Below, in pieces: positions 36,094 through 49,791 of a stretch of DNA of 64,000 nucleotides; the stretch's first letter is position 1, and each line of letters begins with the position of its first letter. The translations under genes were made by a program, and so were the position numbers. The notes below the pieces were generated by a model. The model ran no database searches. It saw only the letters and a list, made by a program, of their open reading frames with translations, and was not told the origin of the DNA. The stretch covers positions 91,467-155,466 of the forward strand of contig NZ_LQQO01000012.1 in NCBI RefSeq assembly GCF_001619955.1, written 5' to 3'. Source of the stretch: Sphingomonas hankookensis. Its GTDB lineage: Bacteria; Pseudomonadota; Alphaproteobacteria; Sphingomonadales; Sphingomonadaceae.

Positions 36094-36704
36094 TGCGTAG
36101 CTTCACCAAGGCGGCTGTCGCCGCATTCGTTTTCGCCCTTCCGACCGCCCCGGCGTTCGCCCAGGCGCTGCCCGACGCGAAGATCGCCGTCGTGGATTCG
36201 GAGCGGATCTTCCGCGACTGCACCGCGTGCAAGGCGGCAACCGCGCAGCTCCAGACGCAGCGCACCCAGCTCCAGTCGCTCGCGACCTCGCTCGGCCAGC
36301 CGCTGCAGACCGAAGCGCAGTCGCTGCAGACCGCCGTGACCGCCGCCAAGGGCAACCCGGACGCCGCGCTCCAGACCCGCATCCGCACCTTCGAGCAGCG
36401 CCAGCAGCAGGCGCAGCAGCAGATCGGCCAGCAGGAACAGCAGGTCCAGCGCAACATCGCCTATGTCCGCGAACAGATCGGCACGAAGCTGGGCCCGATC
36501 ATTACCCAGGTCGCGCAGCAGCGCGGCGCGACGCTGGCCGTCGACAAGGGCAGCAGCTTCTACAACGCACCGGCGACCGAGATCACCGACGCGGTGCTCG
36601 CCGCCCTCAACGCGCAGCTGCCGAGCGTCAGCGTGACCGCCCCGGCACAGGCCGCCCCGACCGCGCCCGCCGCCGGCGCACGTCCGGCCCCGGCAGGCCG
36701 CTGA
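36093..36704 (+). CDS. skp: OmpH/Skp-family periplasmic chaperone
   Basis: A 203-residue Skp-like protein. Signal peptide ends PTAPAFAQA. The body is a Gln-rich coiled coil (QLQTQRTQLQSLATSLGQ, later RQQQAQQQIGQQEQQVQRN) as in Skp tentacles, and a final strand region GATLAVDKGSSFYN follows. A Pro/Ala tail ends the protein. It escorts unfolded outer-membrane proteins to BamA, encoded directly upstream with a one-base overlap (A of TGA/ATG). Two Cys (CTACK) near residue 47 are unusual for Skp. Confidence 0.88.
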   Translation: MRSFTKAAVAAFVFALPTAPAFAQALPDAKIAVVDSERIFRDCTACKAATAQLQTQRTQLQSLATSLGQPLQTEAQSLQTAVTAAKGNPDAALQTRIRTFEQRQQQAQQQIGQQEQQVQRNIAYVREQIGTKLGPIITQVAQQRGATLAVDKGSSFYNAPATEITDAVLAALNAQLPSVSVTAPAQAAPTAPAAGARPAPAGR

Positions 36705-36707
36705 TCG

Positions 36708-37178
36708 ATGGAAGGGGAAGCGACCTCGATCGGACCGCTCGACATCACGCGCGTGATGGCGGCGATCCCGCATCGCTATCCCATGTTGCTGGTCGACCGT
36801 GTCGCGGAGCTGATCCCCGACCGGTCGATCACCGCGATCAAGGCGGTGACGATCAACGAAGGCTTTTTCCAGGGGCATTTCCCCGGCCGTCCGATCATGC
36901 CGGGCGTGCTGATCGTCGAGGCGCTGGCGCAGGCCGCCGGCATCCTCGCGGTCGAAAGCCTCGGCCTCGCCGGCTCGGGCAAGCTGGTCTATTTCATGTC
37001 GATCGACGGCGTGAAGTTCCGCAAGCCGGTCGAGCCGGGCGTGCTGCTGACGCTGGAGGCGGAGTTCGTGCAGAAGCGCGCGCGGGTCTGCAAGTTCGCG
37101 GGCAAGGCGCGGATCGATGGCGAACTGGCCGCCGAATGCGAATTCACCGCGATGATCGCCGACCCGCCCAAGGCGTAG
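36708..37178 (+). CDS. fabZ: 3-hydroxyacyl-ACP dehydratase FabZ
   Basis: A 156-residue hot-dog-fold dehydratase of fatty-acid synthesis. The active site has His57 in [17 protein letters not shown] and Glu71 in VEALAQAAG; the N-terminal block [13 protein letters not shown] is intact. It removes water from 3-hydroxyacyl-ACP. In most proteobacteria fabZ stands between lpxD and lpxA in this cluster; here it directly follows skp, and neither lpxD nor lpxA/lpxB is present. Confidence 0.96.
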   Translation: MEGEATSIGPLDITRVMAAIPHRYPMLLVDRVAELIPDRSITAIKAVTINEGFFQGHFPGRPIMPGVLIVEALAQAAGILAVESLGLAGSGKLVYFMSIDGVKFRKPVEPGVLLTLEAEFVQKRARVCKFAGKARIDGELAAECEFTAMIADPPKA

Positions 37179-37275
37179 GCGGATACCGATCATTGCTATT
37201 ATGGGCGCGTCCGTGTACGGGCGCGCCTTCCCCTTTCCAGGGCTGGTCGGAACCAGCCGCTTGCGGAGACAGTCG

Positions 37276-37506
37276 ATGAAGAAAGACACGCACCCCGACT
37301 ACCACATGATCAAGGTCCAGATGACCGACGGCACGGTGTTCGAAACCCGCTCCACCTGGGGCAAGGAAGGCGACACGATGCAGCTGGACATCGACCCGCT
37401 GGCGCACCCGGCATGGACCGGCGGCCGTGGCCAGATGCTGGATTCGGGCGGCCAGGTCGCGCGCTTCAACAAGCGCTTCGGCGGTCTCACGCTCGGCAAG
37501 AAGTAA
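37276..37506 (+). CDS. rpmE: 50S ribosomal protein L31, zinc-free type
   Basis: A 76-residue L31 ([20 protein letters not shown]...). It has the usual start HPDYH and the core [13 protein letters not shown], and ends [14 protein letters not shown]. It contains no cysteine at all, so it is a C-minus paralogue that cannot hold zinc. Such forms are often the constitutive L31 in alphaproteobacteria. The ATG at 37276 is preceded by TGCGGAGACAG. A strong terminator follows. Confidence 0.95.
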   Translation: MKKDTHPDYHMIKVQMTDGTVFETRSTWGKEGDTMQLDIDPLAHPAWTGGRGQMLDSGGQVARFNKRFGGLTLGKK

Positions 37507-37541
37507 GTCGCACGCGGCGGGATGCCGCGTCGATTGCTGCG

Positions 37542-37586
37542 AAAAGGGCCGCGGTGGCAGATGCTACCGCGGCCCTTTTTGTTTTG
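37542..37586 (+). terminator. Rho-independent terminator after rpmE
   Basis: AAAAGGGCCGCGGT and ACCGCGGCCCTTTTT form a long stem with a short loop, followed by GTTTTG. It ends the fabZ-rpmE end of the envelope cluster. Confidence 0.85.
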
Positions 37587-37686
37587 CGGAGAGCGTCACC
37601 TTCCCCACTTCATGGCGTAAAACCCGGCCGGCTCGGCTTGTCCGGCGGACGACGAATTTGAGCGCGACAGGACCGATCCACCAGCT

Positions 37687-37715
37687 CGTCATCCCGGGTC
37701 AAGCCCGGGGTGACG
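37687..37715. repeat. Intergenic palindrome (GTCATCCCGG type)
   Basis: GTCATCCCGGG and GCCCGGGGTGAC face each other around TCAA. It is the same family as the copies at 1311-1393 and 59639-59672 and lies between convergent genes (rpmE and the GH3 gene). Confidence 0.75.
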
Positions 37716-37773
37716 GAGATGGCGTGGTCTGGTTGGACGATCCGGGGATCGAGACCGATCCCCGGACGTCCCA

Positions 37774-40083
37774 TCACCGCCCGCGATTGTCGAGCGTAGC
37801 GGGCGCCAGCCGCACCGTTGCCCGTTCGGCGATGTCGGTCGCGGAATGGGCCAGCAGCAGCTGATAGTCGCCGCCGGCGATGTTCCAGCCGCGGGTCTTG
37901 CTGTCGAAGGTCGCTAGCAGGCGCGGATCGACGGTCAGCGTGACCGACCGGCTTTCACCCGGGGCCAGATCGACCTTGGTGAAGCCGCCGAGCCGCTTGG
38001 GTGCTTCCCAGCCGTTGCCGGCGACATAGAGCTGGGCCAGCCCCTTGCCCCGGACCTTGCCGCTGTTGGTGATGGTGAAGCTCGCCGACACGCTCTTGCC
38101 CTGCGGCGTGGCGGTCAGCTTGCCGAGCGTGAAATTGGTGTAGGAGAGGCCGTAGCCGAACGGGAACAGCGGCCTGGCGCCGGTCTTGTCGAACCATTTG
38201 TAGCCGACCGCAGCGCCTTCGATATCGTAATTGCCCATCGGGTGTGAATCGCGGTCGAGCTTGGGATCGCCCTCGATCACCGGACGCGGCAGCTGGGCGA
38301 GCGAAGCGGGGAAGGTTGCGGGCAGGTGACCCGACGGGTTGACCTCGCCGGTCAGGACGCGGGCGATCGCTTCGCCGCCCGAGGTGCCGGAATACCATGC
38401 CTCGAGCACTGAGCCGACCTTTGGCAGCCACGGCATCAGCACCGGACCGCCGGTTTCGAGCACGACGACGGTGCGCTTGTTGGCGCGCGCGACCGCGTCG
38501 ATCAGCGCATCCTGATTGTCGGGCAGGTTCAGGTTCGGCGCGTCGATCGATTCGCCAGTCCATTGTTCACCGAACACGATGACGACATCGGCCTTGCGCG
38601 CGGCGGCCGCGGCGGCGCGAACGTCCTTGCCGTCGAGATAGGTAACGGTGGCGCGGGTGCGGGCCTGCAACGCCTTCACTGGTGAGGACGGGTGGTAGAG
38701 CTTGGGGCCGGGGAAGCCGCTGGGGAATTCGTCCGCCACGGCCAAGCCGTTGACCGGACCGCCATAGGGATAGACCTGGCTCGACCCGCCGCCCGACAGG
38801 ACGCCGACATCGGCATGGGCACCGATGACGAGGATCGACTTTGCCGTGCGCGACAACGGCAGCAGGCCCGGCGTGTTCTTGAGCAGGACGATGCCTTCTT
38901 CCGCATCGGCGCGGGTGACGGCGGCGTGGGCGGCATAGTCGATCGTGGTCGCGCGGTCGCCGGCCACCGGCTTGTCGAACAGGCCGTTGTCGAACATCGC
39001 CCACAGAATGCGGCGGGCCATGTCGGTCGCGCGGGCTTCGGGCACATAGCCGTTGTTGACCGCTTCGCGCAGCGCATCGGCGAAATAGGGCGAGCGGTCG
39101 AACGCCCAGCCCGATTGCTGGTCCAACCCGGCATTGGCCGCCTGCGTCGTCGAATGGGTTGCGCCCCAGTCGGACATGACGAAGCCCTTGTAGCCCCAGT
39201 CCTGCTTCAGCGTCTTGTTGAGCAGCCAGTCATTCTCGCACGCATAGAAGCCGTTGACGCGGTTGTAGGCGCACATGACTGATCCGGGATCGCCGACCTC
39301 CAGCGCGAATTCGAAAGCGAGCAGGTCGGACTGGCGGGCGGCCTGTTCGCCGATCCTGTGGTCGATGTTGAAGCGGTTCGTTTCCTGCCCGTTGAAGGCG
39401 AAATGCTTCATCGTCGAAACGACGTTCTGCGACTGGATGCCCTTGATCTCGTGGCCGGTGATGATGCCCGCGAGCAGCGGGTCTTCGCCGCCATATTCGA
39501 AATTCCGCCCGTTGCGCGGTTCGCGCATCAGGTTCATGCCGCCGGCCAGCTGCACGTTGAAGCCCGACAGAAACGCCTCGTTCCCGATCATCGCACCGCC
39601 CGCCTGCGCGAGTTCGGGGTTCCAGGTCGCGGCGGTGGCGATGCCCGAGGGGAGCGACGTGCGCAGACGCGGGGTCTGCGTACGCTGGCTGGCGACGCCG
39701 ACACCGGCATCGGTCTGCCACTGGTTCGGGATGCCGAGGCGCGGGATGCCCGGGACGATGCCGGCGGAATCGGGCAGGCCGTCCTTCGGCATCTGCCAGT
39801 TCTTGATCGGCGAGCGTTGCCATTCCGCCTTGGTCGAGAAATAGCCGAAGGTCAGCTGGAGCTTTTCGTCGAGCGTCATTTCCTTCAGCAGCAATTCGGT
39901 CCGCGCCGCGGCGTCGAGCGCGGTGTTCATCCATGGGCGCTGCTGCGGGCCTTCGGTCGGCGCACTAGCGGCCTTGGGTGCGTTGTTGGTCGTCTGCGCC
40001 AAAGCGGGCGACGACAGGATGCTGCCGGCGAGCAACGTGCCGCCGAGCAGGCGCAGCAGGGTGGTGCGGGAAGTGGCGGGCAT
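37774..40083 (-). CDS. Beta-glucosidase, glycoside hydrolase family 3, secreted
   Basis: A 769-residue GH3 enzyme. Signal peptide TTLLRLLGGTLLAGSILSSP, cleavage near ALAQT. The TIM-barrel domain contains ADVGVG-like QTDAGVGVASQR, STMKHFAFNGQETNR, and the catalytic nucleophile Asp305 in FVMSDWGA. The alpha/beta sandwich (EEGIVLLKNTPGLLPL) and the C-terminal fibronectin-III-like domain (PFGYGLSYTNFTLG) follow. It releases glucose or a similar sugar from beta-glucosides in the periplasm or outside. The ATG at 40083 is preceded by GGAAAG. A perfect palindrome lies 25 bases upstream of the start and may be an operator. Confidence 0.93.
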   Translation of the reverse strand: MPATSRTTLLRLLGGTLLAGSILSSPALAQTTNNAPKAASAPTEGPQQRPWMNTALDAAARTELLLKEMTLDEKLQLTFGYFSTKAEWQRSPIKNWQMPKDGLPDSAGIVPGIPRLGIPNQWQTDAGVGVASQRTQTPRLRTSLPSGIATAATWNPELAQAGGAMIGNEAFLSGFNVQLAGGMNLMREPRNGRNFEYGGEDPLLAGIITGHEIKGIQSQNVVSTMKHFAFNGQETNRFNIDHRIGEQAARQSDLLAFEFALEVGDPGSVMCAYNRVNGFYACENDWLLNKTLKQDWGYKGFVMSDWGATHSTTQAANAGLDQQSGWAFDRSPYFADALREAVNNGYVPEARATDMARRILWAMFDNGLFDKPVAGDRATTIDYAAHAAVTRADAEEGIVLLKNTPGLLPLSRTAKSILVIGAHADVGVLSGGGSSQVYPYGGPVNGLAVADEFPSGFPGPKLYHPSSPVKALQARTRATVTYLDGKDVRAAAAAARKADVVIVFGEQWTGESIDAPNLNLPDNQDALIDAVARANKRTVVVLETGGPVLMPWLPKVGSVLEAWYSGTSGGEAIARVLTGEVNPSGHLPATFPASLAQLPRPVIEGDPKLDRDSHPMGNYDIEGAAVGYKWFDKTGARPLFPFGYGLSYTNFTLGKLTATPQGKSVSASFTITNSGKVRGKGLAQLYVAGNGWEAPKRLGGFTKVDLAPGESRSVTLTVDPRLLATFDSKTRGWNIAGGDYQLLLAHSATDIAERATVRLAPATLDNRGR

Positions 40084-40107
40084 GCGGTGCTTTCCGATCG
40101 AAGTCGA

Positions 40108-40119
40108 GTGAACGTTCAC
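40108..40119. promoter_or_regulatory. Candidate LacI-type operator upstream of the GH3 gene
   Basis: GTGAACGTTCAC is a perfect 12-bp palindrome with a central CG, the typical look of LacI/GalR-family operators. It sits just upstream of the beta-glucosidase start. The regulator is not in the window. Confidence 0.45.
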
Positions 40120-40238
40120 AATGGTTCTATTCAGTCCGTTTGTCGATACTGGCATCATCGTCCCCCAGCCGTTTCCTGTTCGCTGTTCGCGCCCGACTTA
40201 CTGCAGGATGATAACGTTGTCAGCCCAGACGGTCTGCG

Positions 40239-40820
40239 TCAGTCGGCATCGGTCCGATCGGCGCCGAACAGGGCGTAGCGTTCGCGCCAAGCGGCTACCT
40301 CTGGCGCGAGCGCGGCGGGCGGCGGGGTGTCGGACAGGACGTGACGGGCGACGTCGGCCGCCGGGTGCATCAGCATCTTTTCCTCGCCGTCGCTGAACCA
40401 GACCGGCACCAGGTCCCGGCACAGGCGGTCGAGCGTCGCGGCGGCCAGCCCGTTGCGGATTGCGTCGCTGCCCGGCAGCATGCGGATATTGATCGACACC
40501 GCCTCCAGACAATTCTGCGCCTGGTCGACGAAATTCAGCGAGACGAGCAGGCCGGAGCGGTCGGGCCGGGCGGCGTCGGGCAGGTCGGCGCGGCGGCGCC
40601 AGACACAGAACCAGGTCCGGCAGATATGCGGGCGTACTGCGTGGATGCCGCATCCGCCTGGCGTCAGGTGCGAACAGGCGATGCCGGCCGGCTTGGCGAA
40701 ATCCGGCGAATTGACCGTCAGATGGGTGCAGCAGGCAGTGCAGTCGCCGCAGTCGCGCTCCGGCAGGACCGGGCCGAGCAGCATGGTTTCGATATCGGGT
40801 TCACTCGGCGGGCGGTGCAT
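40239..40820 (-). CDS. YkgJ-family cysteine cluster protein
   Basis: A 193-residue protein with the Cys cluster of the YkgJ/CxxCxxCC family: CGDCTACC near residue 24, then ACSHL, GGCGIH and RPHICRTWFC. These residues probably bind zinc or an iron-sulphur cluster. No signal peptide or membrane helix is seen. The rest is a helical tail rich in Ala and Arg. Function is unknown; it is often a stand-alone gene. It lies 42 bases beyond the end of kdpE on the same strand, so it may be read from the kdp transcript. Confidence 0.75.
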   Translation of the reverse strand: MHRPPSEPDIETMLLGPVLPERDCGDCTACCTHLTVNSPDFAKPAGIACSHLTPGGCGIHAVRPHICRTWFCVWRRRADLPDAARPDRSGLLVSLNFVDQAQNCLEAVSINIRMLPGSDAIRNGLAAATLDRLCRDLVPVWFSDGEEKMLMHPAADVARHVLSDTPPPAALAPEVAAWRERYALFGADRTDAD

Positions 40821-40862
40821 GTGCGGCCTATACCGCCGGATGCCGAAGCGGCAAAATCGCGG

Positions 40863-41548
40863 TCAGCTGTCAGACCGCAGCCGATAGCCGACGCCCAGTT
40901 CATTGGCGATGACGCTGCCGACCGGGTCGGGGGCTTCGAGCTTCTGGCGCAGGTTGCGGATGATGATGCGCAGATATTCGATGCGGGGGTCCTCGTCGCC
41001 ACCCCAGCAGGTCGTCAGCAGCCGTTCGTGCGTCACGATGCGGCCGATGTGGCGGGCGAGTTGCGCCAGCACGTCATGTTCCTTGCGGGTCAGGTGGAGC
41101 TCGACCCCGGCGCGGAATACGGTGCGACGATCCAGGTCGATGCGCAGGTCGCCGCGCTCGACGATCTGCCGTGCGGGGTCGTTGGCGCGGCGATGCCGCA
41201 GCGCGACCCGGAGGCGCGCGAGCAGTTCCTCGGTATCGAACGGCTTGGTGACGAAGTCGTCGGCGCCGAGGTCGAGCGCGGATACCTTTTCCTCCACGGC
41301 ATCGCGCGCGGAGACGACCAGCACGACCGCGTCGCCCTGCGCACGCAGCAGCGGGATCAGGCTCAGTCCGTCGCGGTCGGGCAGGCCGAGGTCGAGCAGG
41401 ACCGCGTCGGGGCGTTCGGCTGCAGCTTCGTGCAAGGCATCCCGACCGTTACAGGCGTCGACGACGTCATAACCTGCGCGGACCAGGGTGTTGCGGAGTA
41501 GACGGCGGATGGCGGCTTCGTCGTCGACGACGAGAATTTTCGCGGGCA

Positions 41549-41549
<1 letters not shown>
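40863..41549 (-). CDS. kdpE: Two-component response regulator KdpE
   Basis: A 228-residue OmpR-type regulator. The receiver has the acidic pair DD (9-10), phospho-acceptor Asp53 in LLDLGLPD and the conserved Lys in DDFVTKPFD. The winged-helix domain has HLTRKEHDVLAQLA and ends LGVGYRLRSDS. It turns on the kdp operon when K+ is scarce. The ATG at 41549 overlaps the kdpD stop (ATGA). It is the last kdp gene. Confidence 0.94.
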
Positions 41550-44220
<2,671 letters not shown>

Positions 44221-44221
<1 letters not shown>

Positions 44222-44802
44222 CAGCGCGGGGCGGGGGCCAGCCGGTCGAGTGCGCGGTTGAGCGCGAGGACATTGACAGTCGGGTCGCCGAGGACGGAGG
44301 TTTCGGTGGTCTCCGTCACGAGGCGGCGGACCGCATCGACGCCGATCCCGCGTACCCGCGCGACCCGGGGCGCCTGTGCCAGCGCGGCGGTTGGCGACAG
44401 GTCGGGGTCGAGCCCCGATCCGCTGGTGGTCACGAGGTCGGCTGGCAGGGGGCCGTTCACCGCTTCCGCGCGCTGCTTCGCCACGTCTGTCGTTACGCGT
44501 TCCATCAGCGCCTTGGACGTCGGGCCGAGGTTGGAGCCGGACGAGGCGAGTCCGTCATAGCCCTTGCCTGCCGCCGATGGACGGGTCTGGAAATAGCGGT
44601 CGGTGGTGAAGGCCTGTCCGACGACACTCGACCCGATCACGCGGCCGGCGTCGTCGCGGACCAGGCTGCCATTGGCCTGCGCCGGGAAGAGCGCCTGTCC
44701 AATCCCGGTCATCGCCAGCGGATAGCCGAGGCCGAGCAGCGTGGCGAACAGTAGCGTCATCACGATGGCCGGCCGCAGCGCGGAGGAGAAATCCTTGTTC
44801 AT
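44221..44802 (-). CDS. kdpC: K+-transporting ATPase subunit C
   Basis: A 193-residue KdpC. It has one N-terminal membrane helix (AIVMTLLFATLLGLGYPLAM). The periplasmic domain has GSLVRDDAGRVIGSSVVGQ, FQTRPSAAGKGYD and SGSNLGPTSKAL, with the conserved TTSGSGLDPDLSP block. It helps assemble and stabilise the KdpFABC complex. The ATG at 44802 follows kdpB with an 11-base gap; the stop overlaps the kdpD start. Confidence 0.95.
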
Positions 44803-44813
44803 GTCCGTCTTCC

Positions 44814-46850
<2,037 letters not shown>

Positions 46851-46858
46851 GGCTCCCC

Positions 46859-48562
46859 TTAGAAGGATTGACCGCGGATCATCGCGAGATGATCGGCGAT
46901 GGGACCGAGCGCGAGGCTCGGCAAGAAGGTCAGGCCGCCCAGCACCAGGATGATGCCGACCAGCAGCCCCACCCACAGGCCGCCGGTGGTCGGGAAGGAC
47001 CCGGTGCTTTCCGGCGTATGCTTCTTGGCGGCGAGGCTGCCGGCGATGGCCAGCATCGGCACGATGACGAAGAAGCGGCCGAGCCACATCGCGACGCCCA
47101 GCATCCCGTTGTACCAGGGCGTGTTGGCGGTGAGGCCGGCGAAGGCCGATCCGTTGTTCGCGACCGCGCTGGTGAAGGCGTAGAGGATTTCGCTGAACCC
47201 GTGCGGCCCCTTGTTGAGCGGCCCGGCCAGCCCCTGTTCCAGCACCGACGACAGCGCAGTGAGGCCGAGAATGGCGAGCGGGAGGACGGCGATGGCCAGC
47301 ACCGCCAGCTTCACTTCGCGCGCCTCGATCTTCTTGCCGACATATTCGGGCGTGCGTCCGACCATCAGTCCGGCGACGAACACGGCGAGGATCGCGAACA
47401 GCAGGAAGCCGTAGATGCCGGCGCCCACGCCGCCGATCACGACCTCCCCCAGTTGCATGTTGAACAGCGGGATCAGGCCGCCCAGCGCGGTGAAGCTGTC
47501 GTGCATCGCATTGACCGCACCGCACGATGCCGCCGTCGTGACCACCGAGAAGAGTGCGCTGGCGGCGATCCCGAAGCGGACTTCCTTGCCCTCCATATTG
47601 CCGCCTGCGACACCAAGGCTGTGCAGCATCGGGTTGCCTGCGGCTTCCTGCCAGTAGGTGACGGTCGTGCCGGCCAGGAACAGGATCATCATCGCGGCGA
47701 GGATCGCCCAACCCTGACGCGGGTTGCCGACCGCCTTGCCGAAGGTCCAGGTCAGCCCGACGCCGATCACGAAGATCGACAGTATTTGGATGAAGTTGGT
47801 CAGTGCGGTCGGGTTTTCGAACGGGTGCGCCGAATTGGCGTTGAAGAAGCCGCCGCCATTGGTGCCGAGCATCTTGATCGCTTCCTGGGATGCGACCGGA
47901 CCCAGCAGGATCGACTGACGTGCGCCCTCCAGCGTCTGGACGTCGACGACGCCGGCCAGCGTCTGCGGCACGCCGCTGGCGATGTAGAAGACCGTCAGCA
48001 CGACACAGAGCGGGAGCAGCAGGTAGAGCGTGATGCGGGTGATGTCGGCCCAGAAATTGCCGATCGCCTTCGCTTCCCGCCGGGCAAAGCCGCGGAACAG
48101 CGCGAACGCCAGCGCGATGCCGGTCGCCGCCGACAGGAAATTGTGGATCGTCAGCCCCAGCATCTGGCTGAGGTTCGACATGGTGCTCTCACCGCCATAG
48201 CTCTGCCAATTGGTGTTGGCGGTGAAACTGATCGCGGTATTGAACGACAGATGCTCACCGACCGCCGCCAACCCCTGCGGATTGCCCGGCAGTACCGCCT
48301 GCAACCGCAGCACGGCATAGGTTAAGAACATCAACACGGCGTTGAACACGAGCATGTGCACGGCATAGCGCCGCCAGCCCTGTTCCTGGCTCGGATCGAT
48401 GCCGGAAAGACGGTAGAGGCCCCGCTCGACGGGGCCGAGGAGGAGATGGAGCGGCGTACGACGGCCTTCGTAGAGCGCGTGCAGCCACAGGCCCATCGGC
48501 TTGGCCAGCGCCAGCAGGATGCCAACGAAGCCAAGAATCAGGAGCCAGCCCTGAAATGTCAT
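46859..48562 (-). CDS. kdpA: K+-transporting ATPase subunit A
   Basis: A 567-residue membrane subunit with ten helices. It has the four pseudo-repeat pore loops of the SKT superfamily, readable as [56 protein letters not shown] and [14 protein letters not shown]. It selects and binds K+ for the pump. [20 protein letters not shown] is the typical N-terminus. The gene starts 12 bases after the kdpF stop. Confidence 0.97.
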   Translation of the reverse strand: MTFQGWLLILGFVGILLALAKPMGLWLHALYEGRRTPLHLLLGPVERGLYRLSGIDPSQEQGWRRYAVHMLVFNAVLMFLTYAVLRLQAVLPGNPQGLAAVGEHLSFNTAISFTANTNWQSYGGESTMSNLSQMLGLTIHNFLSAATGIALAFALFRGFARREAKAIGNFWADITRITLYLLLPLCVVLTVFYIASGVPQTLAGVVDVQTLEGARQSILLGPVASQEAIKMLGTNGGGFFNANSAHPFENPTALTNFIQILSIFVIGVGLTWTFGKAVGNPRQGWAILAAMMILFLAGTTVTYWQEAAGNPMLHSLGVAGGNMEGKEVRFGIAASALFSVVTTAASCGAVNAMHDSFTALGGLIPLFNMQLGEVVIGGVGAGIYGFLLFAILAVFVAGLMVGRTPEYVGKKIEAREVKLAVLAIAVLPLAILGLTALSSVLEQGLAGPLNKGPHGFSEILYAFTSAVANNGSAFAGLTANTPWYNGMLGVAMWLGRFFVIVPMLAIAGSLAAKKHTPESTGSFPTTGGLWVGLLVGIILVLGGLTFLPSLALGPIADHLAMIRGQSF

Positions 48563-48574
48563 GGAACCGCCCCT

Positions 48575-48664
48575 TCAGAAGCGTTCGGGGCGGATCAGCA
48601 CCGCCACCAGATAGACGAGCAGCCCGAGCGCGGTGATCGCGGCGAGCCAGAGGTCGAGGGTCAT
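48575..48664 (-). CDS. kdpF: KdpF small subunit
   Basis: A 29-residue single-span peptide: MTLDLWLAAITALGLLVYLV then AVLIRPERF. It matches KdpF in size, membrane helix and the conserved RPERF end. KdpF sits at the KdpA/B interface and stabilises the complex. It lies between the 27-residue peptide gene (10-base gap) and kdpA (12-base gap). Confidence 0.85.
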   Translation of the reverse strand: MTLDLWLAAITALGLLVYLVAVLIRPERF

Positions 48665-48674
48665 CGCCGCCCCC

Positions 48675-48758
48675 TCACGCGTTGTCGCACAGGCGGACAT
48701 AGGCGAGCGTCAGCGCGACCAGTCCGACCATGACGGCGAGCCAGAGAATATCCTGCAT
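48675..48758 (-). CDS. 27-residue membrane peptide upstream of kdpF
   Basis: A short ORF: MQDILWLAVMVGLVALTLAY then VRLCDNA. It has one hydrophobic helix and a short polar end with Cys. GGGAGCG lies seven bases before the ATG. The ORF is squeezed between the porin (16-base gap) and kdpF (10-base gap), as expected for a translated gene in an operon. Similar tiny ORFs ahead of kdpF are remembered from other proteobacteria but usually not annotated. Its role, perhaps a second accessory subunit of the pump, is inference. Confidence 0.55.
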   Translation of the reverse strand: MQDILWLAVMVGLVALTLAYVRLCDNA

Positions 48759-48774
48759 GATGGTCGCTCCCGAT

Positions 48775-49632
48775 TCAGAAGGCGGCCGTCAGCGCGACGA
48801 CGACCGTCCCGCCGGCGATGTTGCCGCTGCCGTCCTGTCCGCGGCTGAAGCTCGGGCGGAGATAGGCGGCGTCACGGTCGGAGAGGTCGGTGTCGACATA
48901 GCTGACGTTCAGGGTAAGGGTGCGCCAGGTCGCGTCCGCGCCCAGCGACCAGTCCCAATAGCTGCCGGTCGGTGACACAGCGGTCGCGTTGGGGCCAAGC
49001 CCGTCCTGACCCCAGCTGTGGCCGATATGCGCCTTGGCGGTGATCGGGATGCCGGTGACGGGGAGGGCGGCGTCGCCCCACAGGTAGAGATTGTCGTCCT
49101 TCGCGCCCGGGCGGGTATAGACCCCGCGTGCCGCATCGGCGCCGGTTGCATACCATTTCCCGATCGCCTCCTGCTTCGGCGCATAGGCGGCACCCGCGGT
49201 CAGCGTCGCGGGGCCGGCGGTGCCGGTCAGCCTGGCATAGGGTTCGGCGAAGTCGGTCTTGTCCGCCCCGCCGGGATAGACATACCAGGTCAGGCCGACG
49301 TCGAGCGTCGCACCGTCGGCGATCGCCGTCTTGTAGCCGGCGATCAGGTCCAGTTCCATGTTGGCGCCGCCGAACGTGCCCCATCCGGCAAGGTTCGATG
49401 CCCAGGTGCCGATATACGCGCCGCTGTCGTGTGCGATGGTAATGCCGCCCTGTACCGCCATTTCCTGATCCGACTGCGAGACGCCCCGGAAACGATAGTC
49501 GGAAGCGACGGCCGCCGATCCGCTGACGGTGACGCTGGCCGGCGGTTCGGTCGGTTCGGGCGCGGCCTGGGCGTAGGTGGTGGTGGGAAATGCGGCCAGC
49601 GCCAAGGCGATGGCGGCGGGACGGAACGTCAT
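48775..49632 (-). CDS. TorF-family putative outer-membrane porin
   Basis: A 285-residue protein with a signal peptide (MTFRPAAIALALAAFPTTTY, cleavage near AQA). The opening strand block VTVSGSAAVASDYRFRGVSQ is characteristic of the TorF/gcw_chp putative porin family. Alternating beta strands follow, and the protein ends GGTVVVALTAAF with terminal Phe for outer-membrane assembly. It probably lets small ions or solutes through the outer membrane. It is 16 bases before the 27-residue peptide and thus likely the first gene of the kdp transcript. It is divergent from nasT. Confidence 0.8.
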   Translation of the reverse strand: MTFRPAAIALALAAFPTTTYAQAAPEPTEPPASVTVSGSAAVASDYRFRGVSQSDQEMAVQGGITIAHDSGAYIGTWASNLAGWGTFGGANMELDLIAGYKTAIADGATLDVGLTWYVYPGGADKTDFAEPYARLTGTAGPATLTAGAAYAPKQEAIGKWYATGADAARGVYTRPGAKDDNLYLWGDAALPVTGIPITAKAHIGHSWGQDGLGPNATAVSPTGSYWDWSLGADATWRTLTLNVSYVDTDLSDRDAAYLRPSFSRGQDGSGNIAGGTVVVALTAAF

Positions 49633-49791
49633 GGATGTTACCCCTATGTCGAGGCGTCCGTCACGCGACGGCGCCTTACGGGGTGCGCGATTAGGCGCAT
49701 GGGGCGTATCAATTCGAGAGCGATTCCGTTCGATCGCATAGTGCTGGCGTATAGTTGCCGCATCCGGCCGATCGCGGTAGTCGAGGCATCC

